A DNA stretch of 64,000 bases from Erythrophleum ivorense (lineage: Eukaryota; Streptophyta; Magnoliopsida; Fabales; Fabaceae). Where the stretch lies: NCBI GenBank assembly GCA_026724425.1, contig JAIUCV010000002.1, forward strand, positions 5,647,001-5,711,000. Reading direction: 5' to 3'. Within the stretch, counting starts at the first letter, position 1. The number at the start of each line of letters is the position of its first letter. Both the position numbers and the translations under genes were made by a program. Below the pieces are notes generated by a model. That model worked only from the letters and a program-made list of their open reading frames with translations. It was not told where the DNA came from and ran no database searches. Of this stretch, positions 11,701 to 23,654 are shown piece after piece.

Positions 11701-12654
11701 TAATGTGATTGAAAATTATGATAGATGGAAGAATGCTGAATGACCTTCTTGTTCAAGTATGTGAGCCCTTAATTAGTATAGAGTTTTATTGGATACTATG
11801 GGGAATAATAAAATTAATTGTTGCTTTTTCTTCCTTCTTCTATATGTACATCATAATTTTAACATTTCATGATATGCCCTTATTTTATTTATATTACCTA
11901 CAAATTGTTTGGTACCCATATTATCCACAAGATGTATGTGACTTGATTTCAAAGCATTGTTTGGCTATTCTAGATATTTGGATTACTTCAATATCACTCA
12001 TATGCTTTTACATCATAGAGTAGCACTATTCAAATTGTGTCCTTTGCTAGTTTAGTCCACGCTAATCAATCCTTTAAGTGTTAGTCAAATTAGATGCTCT
12101 CCATGTTCGATAGCTTTAAGGAAAAATCCAAACCAACTAAATAACAGAGCATAACACTTTCATCTAACAATAGTATAACTAGCAAAACATTAAAGTACAA
12201 TCCCCTATTATTGACAAGCCATTTGATTGCACATCTGAGTACATGGAATGGTACTGGTGGTGTGCTCGATGATGGACCCCACCCCTTAGTGCTACAATTG
12301 GTTATGCAGTAAATTTTTAAACATTTGTCTTATTTGTTCTCGTTCTTTTCTTAATATATATTAGTATATGTATATATATATACTTTACCATTATGTGGAC
12401 ATTCAAATATTTATTTCTTTTTACTTAGGCTAATCTGACAGAAAGACTTTATCGAATGCACTTGCATGACAATCCACATTCGAATTCCTGTGAGATTGTA
12501 GACTGAGACACCAAAAACATAGTACTAGCTCTTAATGAATAACATTTCTCATTGTTCTCCCAGCCAGCTGGATCGGCACCTAATTTACCCAAACCTTAAA
12601 TTCTAATGGGTTAGCTAGATAAGTGATGTCAATGTTACTTATCATTCCAACAAC
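11700..12654. other. Intergenic, no gene seen
   Basis: The region is AT-rich with a short TA-rich run near 12360-12380. The open frame at 11709-12023 has hydrophobic, low-complexity content, no recognisable domain and no paralogue in the other units, so I do not call it a gene. Confidence 0.4.
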
Positions 12655-13521
12655 CCACTATTATAGGACAAAGGCAACAAAATGAGGAGTTGGTGTAATA
12701 AAGCATCAATAATAGCATGGCCAGTCCATCTTTATATATTCCAACCTTGGTGCCTCAACATATTAGTATAGCCTATCCATCTTTTTTTGTCCTAACTAGT
12801 CAATTTAGTGATTTTGTAGGACCCGGTTCTTCACATTACATGCCATTGTCACTTATATCTCATTTTAGAACACTCAAGCAATAACCTAAAAGATCATTTG
12901 TTAGCTTATTATTTGATACATCTGCATTTAGTGTTACATACACCGCCAGTTCCTCTAATGCTGGAAGATCATCACAACGAGGATTTATAATACTACACGA
13001 ACCGATTCTTCCAACTAATTTTTCATGCTTCAATTTAAATTCTCCATCCACGGTATTTGAGCAACAACAATAAGAAGAAATAAAACAACAACAATCACAA
13101 AATGAAAAATGAAAGAAGAATGCCTCATTATGACACCGAAAATAATTTATTATAGCATATTTTTTTCTTCATATTTATGTAATTCACTGCCACATCTTTT
13201 ATGAATTTTTCGCCATTATTGTATATCACTTTATTACTTTTGTCCTTATATTATATTAGTTTTGTATTTAATAATTTTTTAAAATATATTTATGGAAGAT
13301 ATAATTATCTAATTTATATTTCTCCAATTATTTAATTTTGTAAAATAATTTTAGCAAATTTTTTTAAAATTTATATCTTTAAATATATTTACTTAATTTT
13401 ATTAAGTTTCAATAATTAAAAAAAATTCATTTGAACTTAGATTAATTCAATCCAAGTTCAAATAAGTTTAATATATATATATATATATATCTATATATCC
13501 GCATTGAACTTGAATTGATTG
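12655..13521. repeat. Left flank block of pseudogene P2, paralogous to positions 1-830
   Basis: The block starts with a close match to position 1 (ataggacaaaggcaacaaaa against ataggacaaaagtaacaaaa) and runs colinearly to the retrotransposon junction at 13521. The minus-strand frame 13051-12860 (63 codons) has complex composition (SIINPRCDDLPALEELAVYV) and could be a relic exon of an unknown gene. In the partner block the same frame is interrupted. The matching blocks mark P1-A and P2-B as copies of one segment. Confidence 0.7.
13517..13521. repeat. Target site duplication, 5' side of the chromovirus
   Basis: GATTG stands immediately before the LTR start TGTAACATCC. The 3' partner is GATTA at 22170-22174, one mismatch. 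The uninterrupted site in the P1 block (about 820-832) reads attgattgagtcag, which confirms a 5-bp duplication. Confidence 0.8.
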
Positions 13522-13899
13522 TGTAACATCCTAATTTTTATTTAGACGTAGAGTGTTGATTGTGACTTTAAAAAGAATACAAGATTAAACACTAGGCTTA
13601 AAGAGTAAGATATACATTGGAATAAGGGAAAAAAATTAAATTATCAACTATTAGAAATTTTCTTATAAAAAATTAAAGAAACTAGAAAGATTTAAAAATG
13701 AATTAAACATAAAATTAATAATAATAGATAGTTATTAATATATATATATATATATTTGCAATAGAAGAAACACAAAATTATATATATGTATATTTAAAGG
13801 TAAATTAAGTGATGATAAAGTATAATATATATATATATATATAATAAGATAAGAAGGAAAGTAAAGTTATCCTAAAATTATTTATATTCAATAGAATAA

Positions 13900-13941
<42 letters not shown>

Positions 13942-16136
13942 GTTATCTTGAAATTATCTATATCTAATAGAATAAAATATATATATATAATAAGATAAGA
14001 AAGAAAGTTAGCTTAAATTTTTATGATTTCTATAAGCTTAAATTAACCTAAATAATAAAAAAACCCTACCTATTCTTCTACTATTTCATTGTTTTGCCAC
14101 ACACATTATCTCATACTCTCACAGTACTTTTTCTTCTTTTCTTCTCTCTCTCCTTCATTTTTTTCTTTCTTATTCACGTCTCCTACCCTTTTTCTTATTG
14201 TTAGAGGTAATTCCTTGTATCATTAATTAATACACACACACATTCATACAGTACGCACATATCTATCATTTTCTTTATTTCTTCTATTGAATAATTGCTT
14301 TCACAATATATATATACATAATATAATATGACTTTATATATATATATAATATGAATTTAGATTAGAAATTAAGATTTAAGAATTTGAGAATTTCTGTAAA
14401 TTAAAATTTGACACAAAATTAATCAATGAACTAATTAAATTATAAAGGGATGTGGATTTAAAAGGGAATATTGGATTCTCTTGGGTAGTTTTAAGATTCT
14501 AAAGTAATTTTAAAGTAACCTTAGAGTAGTTTTAAGATAATTCTTTAATAGTTTTAAATTAAATATTAATATTTTTATATATGTGTGATCTCTATAAACT
14601 CTTATTGAAAGCGTTTACTACTTAAATTACTATTTGATTGTCTTGTAAGTTAAGAAGAACAGGTAACTCAGAGTTTTTCCATGTGTGTGCGAACTGTGTT
14701 TGTTGTGTGGTTCATTAAATTAATAATTTTTTTTATCTTATTGAGTACAGTAGGGGTATATAGACTAGGTATGATATGATAAAAGAAATTATTGTTGAAT
14801 TGATGGAATTACTAGAATTCTGTCAAGCATGCTTGTAGGTATAATATAATTTCGATATAGTGTTTCCTTTTCAAATATGCTTATAAACTCAAACTAATAT
14901 TGTGGCATTGTAAAATTGGTATTATGGTATTTTGGAGTAGTTTTATTTTTTCAAGCATGCTTGTAATTCATTTTAATGATTCAATGAAGTACCTTATTTC
15001 TTTTCAAGCATACTTGTATGCATTGTGAATGATGCATATGCATGATATGTATTGATGATGAGTTGAGGAGATGATGATGTTGATATATATATGAATTAGT
15101 GACCACATGATTTGCCTCCACTTCGCGCATAATGGTTGGCCTCTTGTAGGGCTTCATTCCTCAATACTTACCTAAACGAGTTTGTAAAGGGGGAATGTAG
15201 GATAATGATACCTCCTGGTTTAGTTCTTTAAGGAGGGGAGTTATAATCTGAGTTTGGGTTCTGTACCTTTAGCTAGGTACATCTCAAACACCAGAAGAGC
15301 TTTGGTTAGTCTAGTGTGCGAGCCAAATTGTGAATAAGCTTGTGGTTTCAATTAGCGATATAAAGTTGGAAGGAGAAATAAGGGAGGTTGCACATATTGC
15401 ATATTGTCATATTTGTTATATAACTCATGAATTATACCCTATGATCTTTTATGCTAATAATTAATAATAATGCTAACGGAATTGCATGTATGCCTATGGC
15501 GTTTTATTTGTATGTAGTTGTTAGGTCGTATGTATATAGTAAAACTCTGGATTACTAAGACGTTAGTACTCACCATTTTATTTTAACATTTTTAGATGAA
15601 GGATTGAATAAGAGATAAGGGAAGGCACTGAAAGAGTGAGCCACTAGCTCTTGTGCTCCTCAAGCATATGTTAGGTTACTGTTTACTGTTTGCTATACCT
15701 TAGGACGTCTATTTAGTTTTTTTTTTTGGACTATAATATTTTAATTATGATTTAATCATTTTGGTTAATAGGATCTTGTTTTACTTATTTGTTATGCTTA
15801 GTAATTTGAGATTTATTTATGTGGATTAGGTATGTAAATTTATATGCTTAAGTTGCAGACTCTAAATTTTTAGTAATTTGAATTGAATAAAATTAGGAGA
15901 ATCCTTTAATTATGAAATAAATATTGAGCAGGTATTTATGTGAAAATAGGGATAAGCCCTCATTTAGAGTTTTAATTGGTATTTAAAGAGGTGGAGCTTC
16001 TATTATTATATCGATACAGATACTTAGACCTATGATTTAAGGACGGAGTTTGTAGCCCATTGTGCATATTTGGGGTCCTTATGATTGATGTTTTGAATTA
16101 TATGCTAAGTGTATAGATACTAGAATAGGTGTTACA
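13522..16136 (+). repeat. 5' LTR of the chromovirus
   Basis: The LTR begins TGTAACATCC and ends GGTGTTACA, so short inverted repeats TGTAAC/GTTACA bound it. It contains TA runs, an (ATA)n microsatellite at about 13904-13941, and three copies of a palindromic TCAAGCATGCTTGTA-like motif at 14823, 14951 and 15004. It aligns through its length to 19533-22169. Confidence 0.9.
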
Positions 16137-16140
16137 CTTT

Positions 16141-16153
16141 TGGTATCAAAACT
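16141..16153 (+). other. Primer binding site
   Basis: TGGTATCAAAACT starts four bases after the 5' LTR. It resembles the initiator tRNA-Met complement TGGTATCAGAGC used by plant Ty3/gypsy elements, with a few decayed positions. Confidence 0.75.
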
Positions 16154-16224
16154 TCGTTATTTTGTGATCATTTGTTTGTTATTTGACTTTTCTCGCTTAG
16201 AGGTCATAGTAAGTAAATATCAAC

Positions 16225-16542
16225 ATGTACACTTTCCTTTATTTGAGTTTAGATTTACATAAAATGCCTTTTAATATGATTGTCTCTACATCGGTAGGAG
16301 CTTCAATGAAAACTTTCCAGGCTTCTTTGAATTGTATGCTTGAATTTGATGATAGGATATCTACCATCGATCTGGTTTGTTTACCTCTAAAGGATATTGA
16401 TTTAATTGTAGGAATGGACTGGCTATTGGCGAACAATGCCATTTTGGACTTTAAGAGGAAGACCATATTTCTATTGGTCTCTCCTGTGTATCCTAGCAAG
16501 CCACAATTGTTATCCTCTATACCGGTTGAAAGATGTATTTGA
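16225..16542 (+). pseudogene. Chromovirus protease C-terminal fragment
   Basis: Only the C-terminal half of the retropepsin domain is left, including the ILGMDWL-like motif (here LIVGMDWLLAN, about 16404-16437). The catalytic D-S/T-G half and all of gag are missing, because only about 90 bases separate this frame from the LTR. A stop at 16540-16542 breaks it from the RT frame, which continues in the same phase. Confidence 0.8.
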
Positions 16543-16560
16543 ATGGGCTGTTAAGCCTAT

Positions 16561-17595
16561 ATGGTGTTTTTCTTTCTTCAAGCAAACGTAAAAAAAGGCA
16601 TGGATGAGATTGCAATGATAAATGAGTTTCCTGATGTGTTCCCTAAAAATATGACAGGTTTACCTCTAAAGAGAGAGGTAGAGTTAATAATTGATCTTGT
16701 ACCTAGAACAGAGCCTATCTCTAAAGCTCCTTACCAGATGTCTCCAGCAGAGTTAGCAAAGCTAAAGAAGCAGATCAAAAAGTTGATAGAGAAGGGTTTC
16801 ATTAGACCTAACGTATCTCTTTGGGGATCACTTGTATTATTTTTGAAGAAGGACAGGAGCACGAGGTTATGTATTAATTACCACCAACTTAATAAGGTGA
16901 CCATCAAAAATAAATATCCCCTACCTCAGATTGACAATTTGCTTGGTCAGTTAACCAAAGCAGTTATTTTCTCCACAATTAACTTGAGATCGAGCTATCA
17001 CCAGTTATAAGTTCCAACTGAAGACATTCTAAAAATTGCATTCCATACTAAAAATGGGCACTACGAGTTCTTGGTCATGCCATTTAGGCTAACTAGTATC
17101 CCAACTATCTTTATGGACTATGTAAATAGGATCTTCAAGCCCTACTTGGATAAATGCATAATGATTTTCATCGATGATATCCTTATATACTCTAAGGACA
17201 AGGAGGAGCATAAGGAACATCTCAAAGTGGTATTGTGGATGTTGAGGGAGCATAAACTTTATGCCAAGTTATCCAACTGTGAATTTTGGCTCAAGGAAAT
17301 GAAATTATTGGGTCATATTAAATTGGTAGAAAGGGTGTCTATAGACCCCAACAAGGTTAAGGCAGTGTTAAATCAAGAAAGACCACAAAGCGTAATTGAG
17401 ATTCAAAGTTTTTTAGGGTTGGCAGGCTATTATAAGAGGTTCATTAAGGAGTTTTCACAAATGGCCATGCCACTAACTAAGCTAACAAAGAAGGATTCCC
17501 TATTTGTGTGGACTGAAAAGTGTAAGATAGCCTTCCAAGAACTAAAGACTAGACTAACTATAACACCTATACTCGTGATCTTAAACCCTACGTAA
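16561..17595 (+). pseudogene. Chromovirus reverse transcriptase
   Basis: The frame holds the RT domain of a Tekay/Del-type element: EFPDVFP, the LIEKGFIRP motif, then LCINYHQLNK, the KYPLPQID motif, and the catalytic FIDDILIYS at about 17170-17196, followed by FLGLAGYYKRFI at about 17410-17445. A single stop (17008-17010) replaces the Arg of YHQLR and splits it in two. A second stop ends it at 17593-17595. The catalytic YxDD-type motif itself is intact. Confidence 0.9.
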
Positions 17596-17970
17596 ACTTT
17601 TACATAAAGATGCTTCCAAGAAGGGTCTTGGATGTATATTAATGTAAAATGGAAAGGTCATAGCTTAAGCCTCATGATAATTGAGACCACATGAGAAGAA
17701 TTATCCTACACATGACTTAGAGTTGGCAGCAGTAGTGTTCGCTTTAAAGATTTGGAGACACTACCTCTATGGCTCGCGATTTGAAGTCTTTAGTGACCAT
17801 AAGAGTTTAAAGTATTTGTTTGACCAAAAGGAGCTTAACATAAGGCAAAGAAGGTGAATTGAATTCTTGAAAGATTACGACTATGAGCTAAAATACCATC
17901 CCAGAAAGGCTAATGTTATTACGAATGCTCTAAGTAGAAAGTCTATCTATGCATCCCAGATGATGGTTTA
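17596..17970 (+). pseudogene. Chromovirus RNase H domain, degenerate
   Basis: Across several stops, translation shows SKKGLG, the THDLELAAVVFALKIWRHYL segment, then FSDHKSLKYLF and the ALSRKS end of a Ty3/gypsy RNase H. The DAS catalytic start is damaged. Confidence 0.82.
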
Positions 17971-17980
17971 AAAGTAGAAA

Positions 17981-18900
17981 TTGTTAGAAGATACCCAAAA
18001 TACCTCTATTGAGATATCAGGGTTGATTGCCACTATGAAAGATTTATCCGTCAAGAGTGTGACATGGAAGGAGGTTAAGTTAGCACAACTTGAGGATGAG
18101 TTTCTACTAAAAGTTATAGAAGAGGTTAAGGAAAGAAGAGGTAAAGATTTTAAGGTCAACAATAATAGAATCCTGAGGTGTAAAGGAAGAGTATGCCTTC
18201 CTAATGATAAAGAGCTAAAGAAACTTATACTAGATGAAACTCATAAGAGTAAGTGTATCATGCACCCTGGAGTAACCAAAATGTACCATGACTGGAAGAG
18301 GAATTGGTGGTGGCCAGGTATGAAGAAAGAGGTGACTGAGTTCATTGCTTGCTGTTTGACTTGCCAAAAGGTTAAAATTGAACACCAAAAATCTTTGGGG
18401 TTGTTGCAGAATCTGAAAATCCCAAAGTGAAAATGGGATAGTATCACCATAAATTTCATCATGGGTCTATCTAGAACCACGTCAGGGCATAATGCTATAT
18501 GGGTAGTCATTGACTGTTTAATTAAGTCAGTTCATTTTCTAGCTATCAAGGATACCTATCCATTCGAAAAGCAAGTGCAGATTTATATGGATGAGATAGT
18601 TAGGTTGCACAGAGTGCCAGAGAGTATTGTGTTAGATTGAGACCCACGGTTGGTTGTGAAGGCTACTATAAAATGCTATGGGGATTCAGTTGAATTTTAG
18701 CACCACCTACTACCCTCAAATTAATGGACTGACTAAGAGAATCATCCAAACACTTGAGGATATATTGAGTGCATATGCGATAAAGTTAAGAGGAAGTTGG
18801 GATCATGACCTTCCACTAGCAAAATTTGCTTACAATGACAGCTTTCACTTAGGTATGCAGATGGCACCTTATGAATGGGAAAAAGTGTAGATCTCTTCTT
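17981..18900 (+). pseudogene. Chromovirus integrase, frameshifted
   Basis: The first frame (17981-18430) holds the HHCC zinc finger: the spaced histidines in MHPGVTKMYH and the cysteines in CCLTCQKV. After a TGA at 18428-18430, the core domain continues (WDSITINFIMGL, VVIDCLIKS) to about 18640, where a stop and frameshift follow the VPESIVLD segment. The last core part lies in another frame at 18678-18890 (TYYPQINGLTKRI, the usual HPQTDGQTER region). Confidence 0.85.
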
Positions 18901-19026
18901 TGCTGGATAGAGTTAAGTGAATAGAACTTGTTAGGCCCTAATTTGGTGGACCAAACTACTCAAAAGATCGAGTTAATCAAACAGAAATTACTCATGGCTC
19001 AGAGTAGATAGAAAAATTATGCTAAC

Positions 19027-19480
19027 ATGTGGAGACAACCGTTAGAGCTTATGGTGGATGACCATATTTTTCTGAGAGTCACACCTATGATTGGTATTAG
19101 GAGGTCAATCAGAGCTAAGAAGCTAATGCTCTGTTTCATGGGTCCTTATGAGATTCTGGAAAGAATGGGACCCGTGGCATACAGAATTGCCTTATCCCCT
19201 TTAGTTGGCTAACATCCAGAACGTCTTTCATGTATCCTAACTGAAGAAGTACTAACCAGACTCCTCGTATATCATTGAACCTAAAGAGGTAGAGTTCAAA
19301 GAAAATGACATATAAAGTTGAACCAGAATAGATTATGGATACTATGGATAAGTAATTGAAGAACAAGACGATCAAACTAGTGAAGGTTGTTTGGAAAGGG
19401 ATAGCTCCATGTGATGCAACCTAAGAGACTGAGGAAAAGATGAAGCAAGAGTACCCTTATTTTTTTGATTAGGTAGGACT
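19027..19480 (+). pseudogene. Integrase C-terminus and chromodomain relic
   Basis: The stretch 19027-19212 matches the G-P-Y/F module (MGPYEILERMGPVAYRIAL). Beyond a stop, NVFHVS and LKKY-like residues follow, and at about 19355-19465 a chromodomain tail reads KTIKLVKVVWKG, then EETEEKMKQEYP-like residues with the conserved Trp replaced by a stop. This places the element among chromoviruses. Confidence 0.75.
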
Positions 19481-19518
19481 TTAGCATGTACTTTAAATTT
19501 TAGGAACAAAATTTCTTT

Positions 19519-19530
19519 AAAGAAGGGAGA
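19519..19530 (+). other. Polypurine tract
   Basis: AAAGAAGGGAGA ends two bases before the 3' LTR and is the expected primer for plus-strand DNA synthesis. Confidence 0.8.
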
Positions 19531-19532
19531 AC

Positions 19533-19834
19533 TATAACATCCTAATTCTTGTTTAAACATAAAGTGTTAGTTGTGACCTTAAAAAGGATATAAGATTAAA
19601 CATTAGGCCTAAAGAGTAGGATACAGGTTGGAATAAGATGAGAAATTAAATTATCAACTATTAAAAATTTTCTTATAAAATATTAAAGAAACTAAAGAGA
19701 TTTAAAAGTGAATTAAATAGAAAATTAATAATCATAAATAATTATTAATATATATATATATGTATATATTTATAATGGAAGATAACACAAAATTATATAT
19801 ATGTATATTTAAAGGTAAATTGAGTGATGATAAA

Positions 19835-19877
<43 letters not shown>

Positions 19878-22169
19878 GATGAAAAGAAAAGTAAAATTAT
19901 CTTGAAATTATCTATGTCTAATAGAATAATATATATATATATATAATAATAATAAAAGTAAAGTCATCTTGAAATTATTTATATATAATAAAGTAAAATA
20001 TATATATATATATATATATATAATAATAAAGAAAGTTAGTTTAAATTTTTATAATTTCTACAAGCTTAAATTAATTTAAATGAAAAAAAAAATCCTACCC
20101 ATTCTTCTACAATTTTATTATTTTGCCACACACACTGCCTTGCACTCTTATAGGTACTTTTCTTTCTTTTCTTCTCTCTTTCCCTCTCTCTCCTTCGTCT
20201 TTTTCTTTCTTCTTCACTGTCTCTTAGCCCTTTTCTCATTGTCAGAGGTAATACTTTATACCATTAACTAATATACACACATACATTCACACAGTATGCA
20301 TATGCCTGTCTTTTTCTTTCTTTCTTTTATTGACTAATTGCTTTCACAATATATATATACATAATATAATATGACTTTATATATATAATTTATAATTTAT
20401 ATATAATATAATATGAATTCAAATTAGAATTAAGATTTAGAAATTTGAGAATTTCTATAAATTAAAATTTGACACGAAATTAATTTAATAAATTAATTAA
20501 ATTATAAAGGGATATGGATTTAAAAGGAAATTTTGGATTCTCTTGGGTAGCTTTAAAATCTTAATGTAGTTTTAAAGTAACCTTAGAGTAGTTTTAGGAT
20601 AATTCTTTAGTAGTTTTATTTTAAATATTAATGTTTTTGCATATGTGTGATCTCTGTAAACTCTTGCTGAAAGTGTTTACTACTTGAATTACTGTTTGAT
20701 TATCTTATAAGCTAAGAAGAATAGGTAACTTTGAGTTTTTTCATGTGTGTACGAACTGTGTTTGTGTTGTGGTTCATTAAATAAATAATTTTTTATTTTG
20801 CTGAGCATAGTACAAGTATATAGGCTGGGTATGATATGATAAAGGAAATTATTGTTCAATTAATGGAATTACTAGAATCATGTCAAGTATATTTGTAGCT
20901 ATAATATAATTTCAATGTAATATTTCCTTTTCAAACATGCTTCTGAATTCAAACTAATACTATGGCATTATGAAACTGGTATTGTGATATTTTGGAGTAG
21001 TTTTATTTTTTCAAGCATCCTTGTAACTCATTTTAATGATTCAATGAAGTATCTTATTTCTTTTCAAGCATGACTTGTATGCATTGTGAATGATATTTAT
21101 GCATGATATGCATTGGTGATAGGCTGATGAGATGATGATGTTAATATATATATGAATTAGTGACCACGTGATTTGCTTCCACTTCACGCACAGTGATTGG
21201 CCTCTTATAGGGTCACATTTCTCAATACTTACCTAACCAAGTTTGTAAAGGAGGAATGTGGGATAGTGACACCTCTTGGTTTAAAGAGAAGAGCTATAGA
21301 GGCTTGGACTTTGTACCTTTGGCCGAGTACATCTCAAACATTGGAGGAGCTTTGGCCGATCCAATGTGCGGGCCAGATAGTTCTAGTCAGCGGTATAAGG
21401 TTGGACGAAGAAATAAAAGAGGTTGCACATATTGTATATTATCATGTTTATTATATAACTCATGGATTATACCTTGTGATTTTTTATGCTCATAATTAAT
21501 AATAATGCTGATGAAATTACATGTATGCCTATGGTATGTTATTTGTATATAGTTGTTAGGTTATATGCATATGGTAAAACTCTGGGTTATTGAGATGTTA
21601 ATGCTCACCCTTTTCTTTTAACATTTCCAGGTGAAAGATTGAATAGGAGACAAGGGAAGACACCAGAAGAGTGAGCCATTGGCTCTTATGCTCCCCGAAC
21701 ACATGTTGAGTTACTGTTTACTGTTTACCATGACCTTATGATATCTATTTAGTTTTTTTTAGACTATAATATTTTAATTATGATTTAATCTTTTTGGTTA
21801 ATAGGACCTTATTTTACTTAGTTGTTATATTTAGTAATTTGGGATTTACTTAGATAGACTAAGTACTTAAATTTATATGCCTAAGCTACAGACTCTGAAT
21901 TTTTAGTGATTTAAATTGAATAAAACGGGTGAAACCCTCTGATTATGAAATAAATGTTGAGCAGGTATTTGTGTAAAAATAGGGCTAAGCCCTCATTTAG
22001 AGCTTTAAATGGTATTTAAAGAGGTGGAGCCTTTATTATTATATCAATATAGATACTTGGGCCTATGATTTAAGGACGAAGTCTATAGTCCATTGTGCAT
22101 ATTTGGAGTTCCTATGATTAATGCTTCGAATTATATGTTAAGTGTATAAACACTAGGATAGATGTTACA
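19533..22169 (+). repeat. 3' LTR of the chromovirus
   Basis: The LTR begins TATAACATCC (one change from the 5' copy) and ends GATGTTACA. It carries the matching (ATA)n microsatellite at about 19836-19876. The palindromic motifs of the 5' LTR are degenerate here (20882, 21012, 21066). It is followed by the GATTA duplication at 22170-22174. Confidence 0.9.
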
Positions 22170-22311
22170 GATTAAGTCAGAATTCAAGTGAATTCAGATT
22201 CAATCAATCCAAGTTCCTCAAAAATATTACTTTCTACGCAAATGCTTTTGGTAGCATTATATTTAGATTATAACTTTTCTTCCTTGTTATGTGTTGGATT
22301 TGCAAGCCACT

Positions 22312-23654
22312 AATAGTGACAACTAACAAGTATTTATTTATTTATTTATTTTCTTTTTGGGAGGCCAAGCTGACAAGTATTAAGACAAAATAACATGATA
22401 TTTTATAGAACTTCTAGAAATATACCTTGTAAAATCCGTCTAGGTTCTACCAAATTAAGACTATTAAATAATCATGCAATTTCAATTATTCCAAATTGCA
22501 ACTCAAATAAAATGAGTAGAAATAAATTAATTATCATAAGTACATTCAGCTATATTCTTAAAAATTTGACATACAACTTAATTATAGATAAATTCACAAT
22601 GAAATCTAGAAAAAGCCAAAATATAAAAGAAGAAAGTTAATTAAAAGGAATTTTCCTATAAGAGTCATGATTTCAGTAATGGTCTCTTTTTTTTTATTAA
22701 CAGTAATGGTCTCTTTAACTAACTCTTTCTATCAAAAATCCTTTTAAATGTTAACATTAAAATTAATTACTCTCCCATCAAAAGAGGCTGACTGTCTAAC
22801 ATACATATACCTGCTAACTTATTAATTAAAATATTTGACAAAATTTTAATACTATCTATCAAAATATTTTAATTTAAAAACAAACATACTATGAAATATT
22901 AGTTAATTGTCTTTATTTTAAAATATCCTAACTTCAAATATAGAATATTTTAAATATATCTTTAATTTAAAAAATATCTCAACAGTTAAATCATTTATAT
23001 ATATAAAAAGCCATGACTCAAGACTATTCATTTGCACTATTTATTGTACTATTTATTACGTTATGAGCATAGTTTATGAATTGTTTTATACTATTCATAT
23101 ACTGTTTTATACTGTTTATGTATGATTTAATATTGTTTATCCATACTTTTTTCTCCTATTTTTTCTTATGAGATTTTTTTTTCAATAGGATCCACATTTT
23201 TTGAAAAACCCCAAGATCTCTGGGGTTAATGTTAGTTTAAATTAATAATTCTATCAAAGACTTCTTTTTCTTTTTTACCTCCTTCAACTTGAAAATTTTT
23301 TGCATGGTGCACCTAAGAAAATTAATTGCCAAAATTTAATTTATACAAGTGAAGTTATGTGCAGTATAAGTGGAGTCCACATGTAGAGTAAATTTTAACC
23401 GTTGAGTATACAAATAATGTGTCACTCCCAGTATACATAAGAATTGCTCTTCGACTTGATCTTAGAAACGAATTAAGGTGATTTCCCTTAGCGTAAAACA
23501 TATTAATTAGAAAATAAGTTATTTAGTCTAAGTCTAAACCTAGATCCTATTATGCATAAATGAGTTTGATTATAATTTATAAATTATAAACTTATTTACT
23601 ACCAACATAAAGGTTTTGAATTATCAATCTTGATTAGTGTTTTCGTAATTTAAG
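22312..23654 (+). other. Remnant of GDSL intron 1 upstream of P2, with two small insertions
   Basis: Homology to P1 (961-1864) and to intron 1 of copy C resumes here. Two segments absent from P1 interrupt it: about 23000-23235 (AT-rich, with repeated tactgttta-like words) and about 23285-23450. Neither has clear inverted ends or a target duplication that I could fix. No exon 1 is present. Confidence 0.55.

Larger units (their letters stand above)
13522..22169 (+). mobile_element. Ty3/gypsy Tekay/Del-like chromovirus, gag-less and decayed
   Basis: An 8648-bp element with long LTRs (2615 and 2637 bp), a tRNA-iMet-type primer binding site, a polypurine tract and a 5-bp target duplication. The internal 3396 bp run from a protease fragment through RT, RNase H, integrase and a chromodomain relic in the usual gypsy order. 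Gag, the nucleocapsid and the start of protease are absent. Pol is interrupted by several stops and at least one frameshift. The LTRs differ at roughly one base in eight over their first 190 bases by eye, so the insertion is old. It interrupts the P2 block and is absent from the P1 block. Confidence 0.93.
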
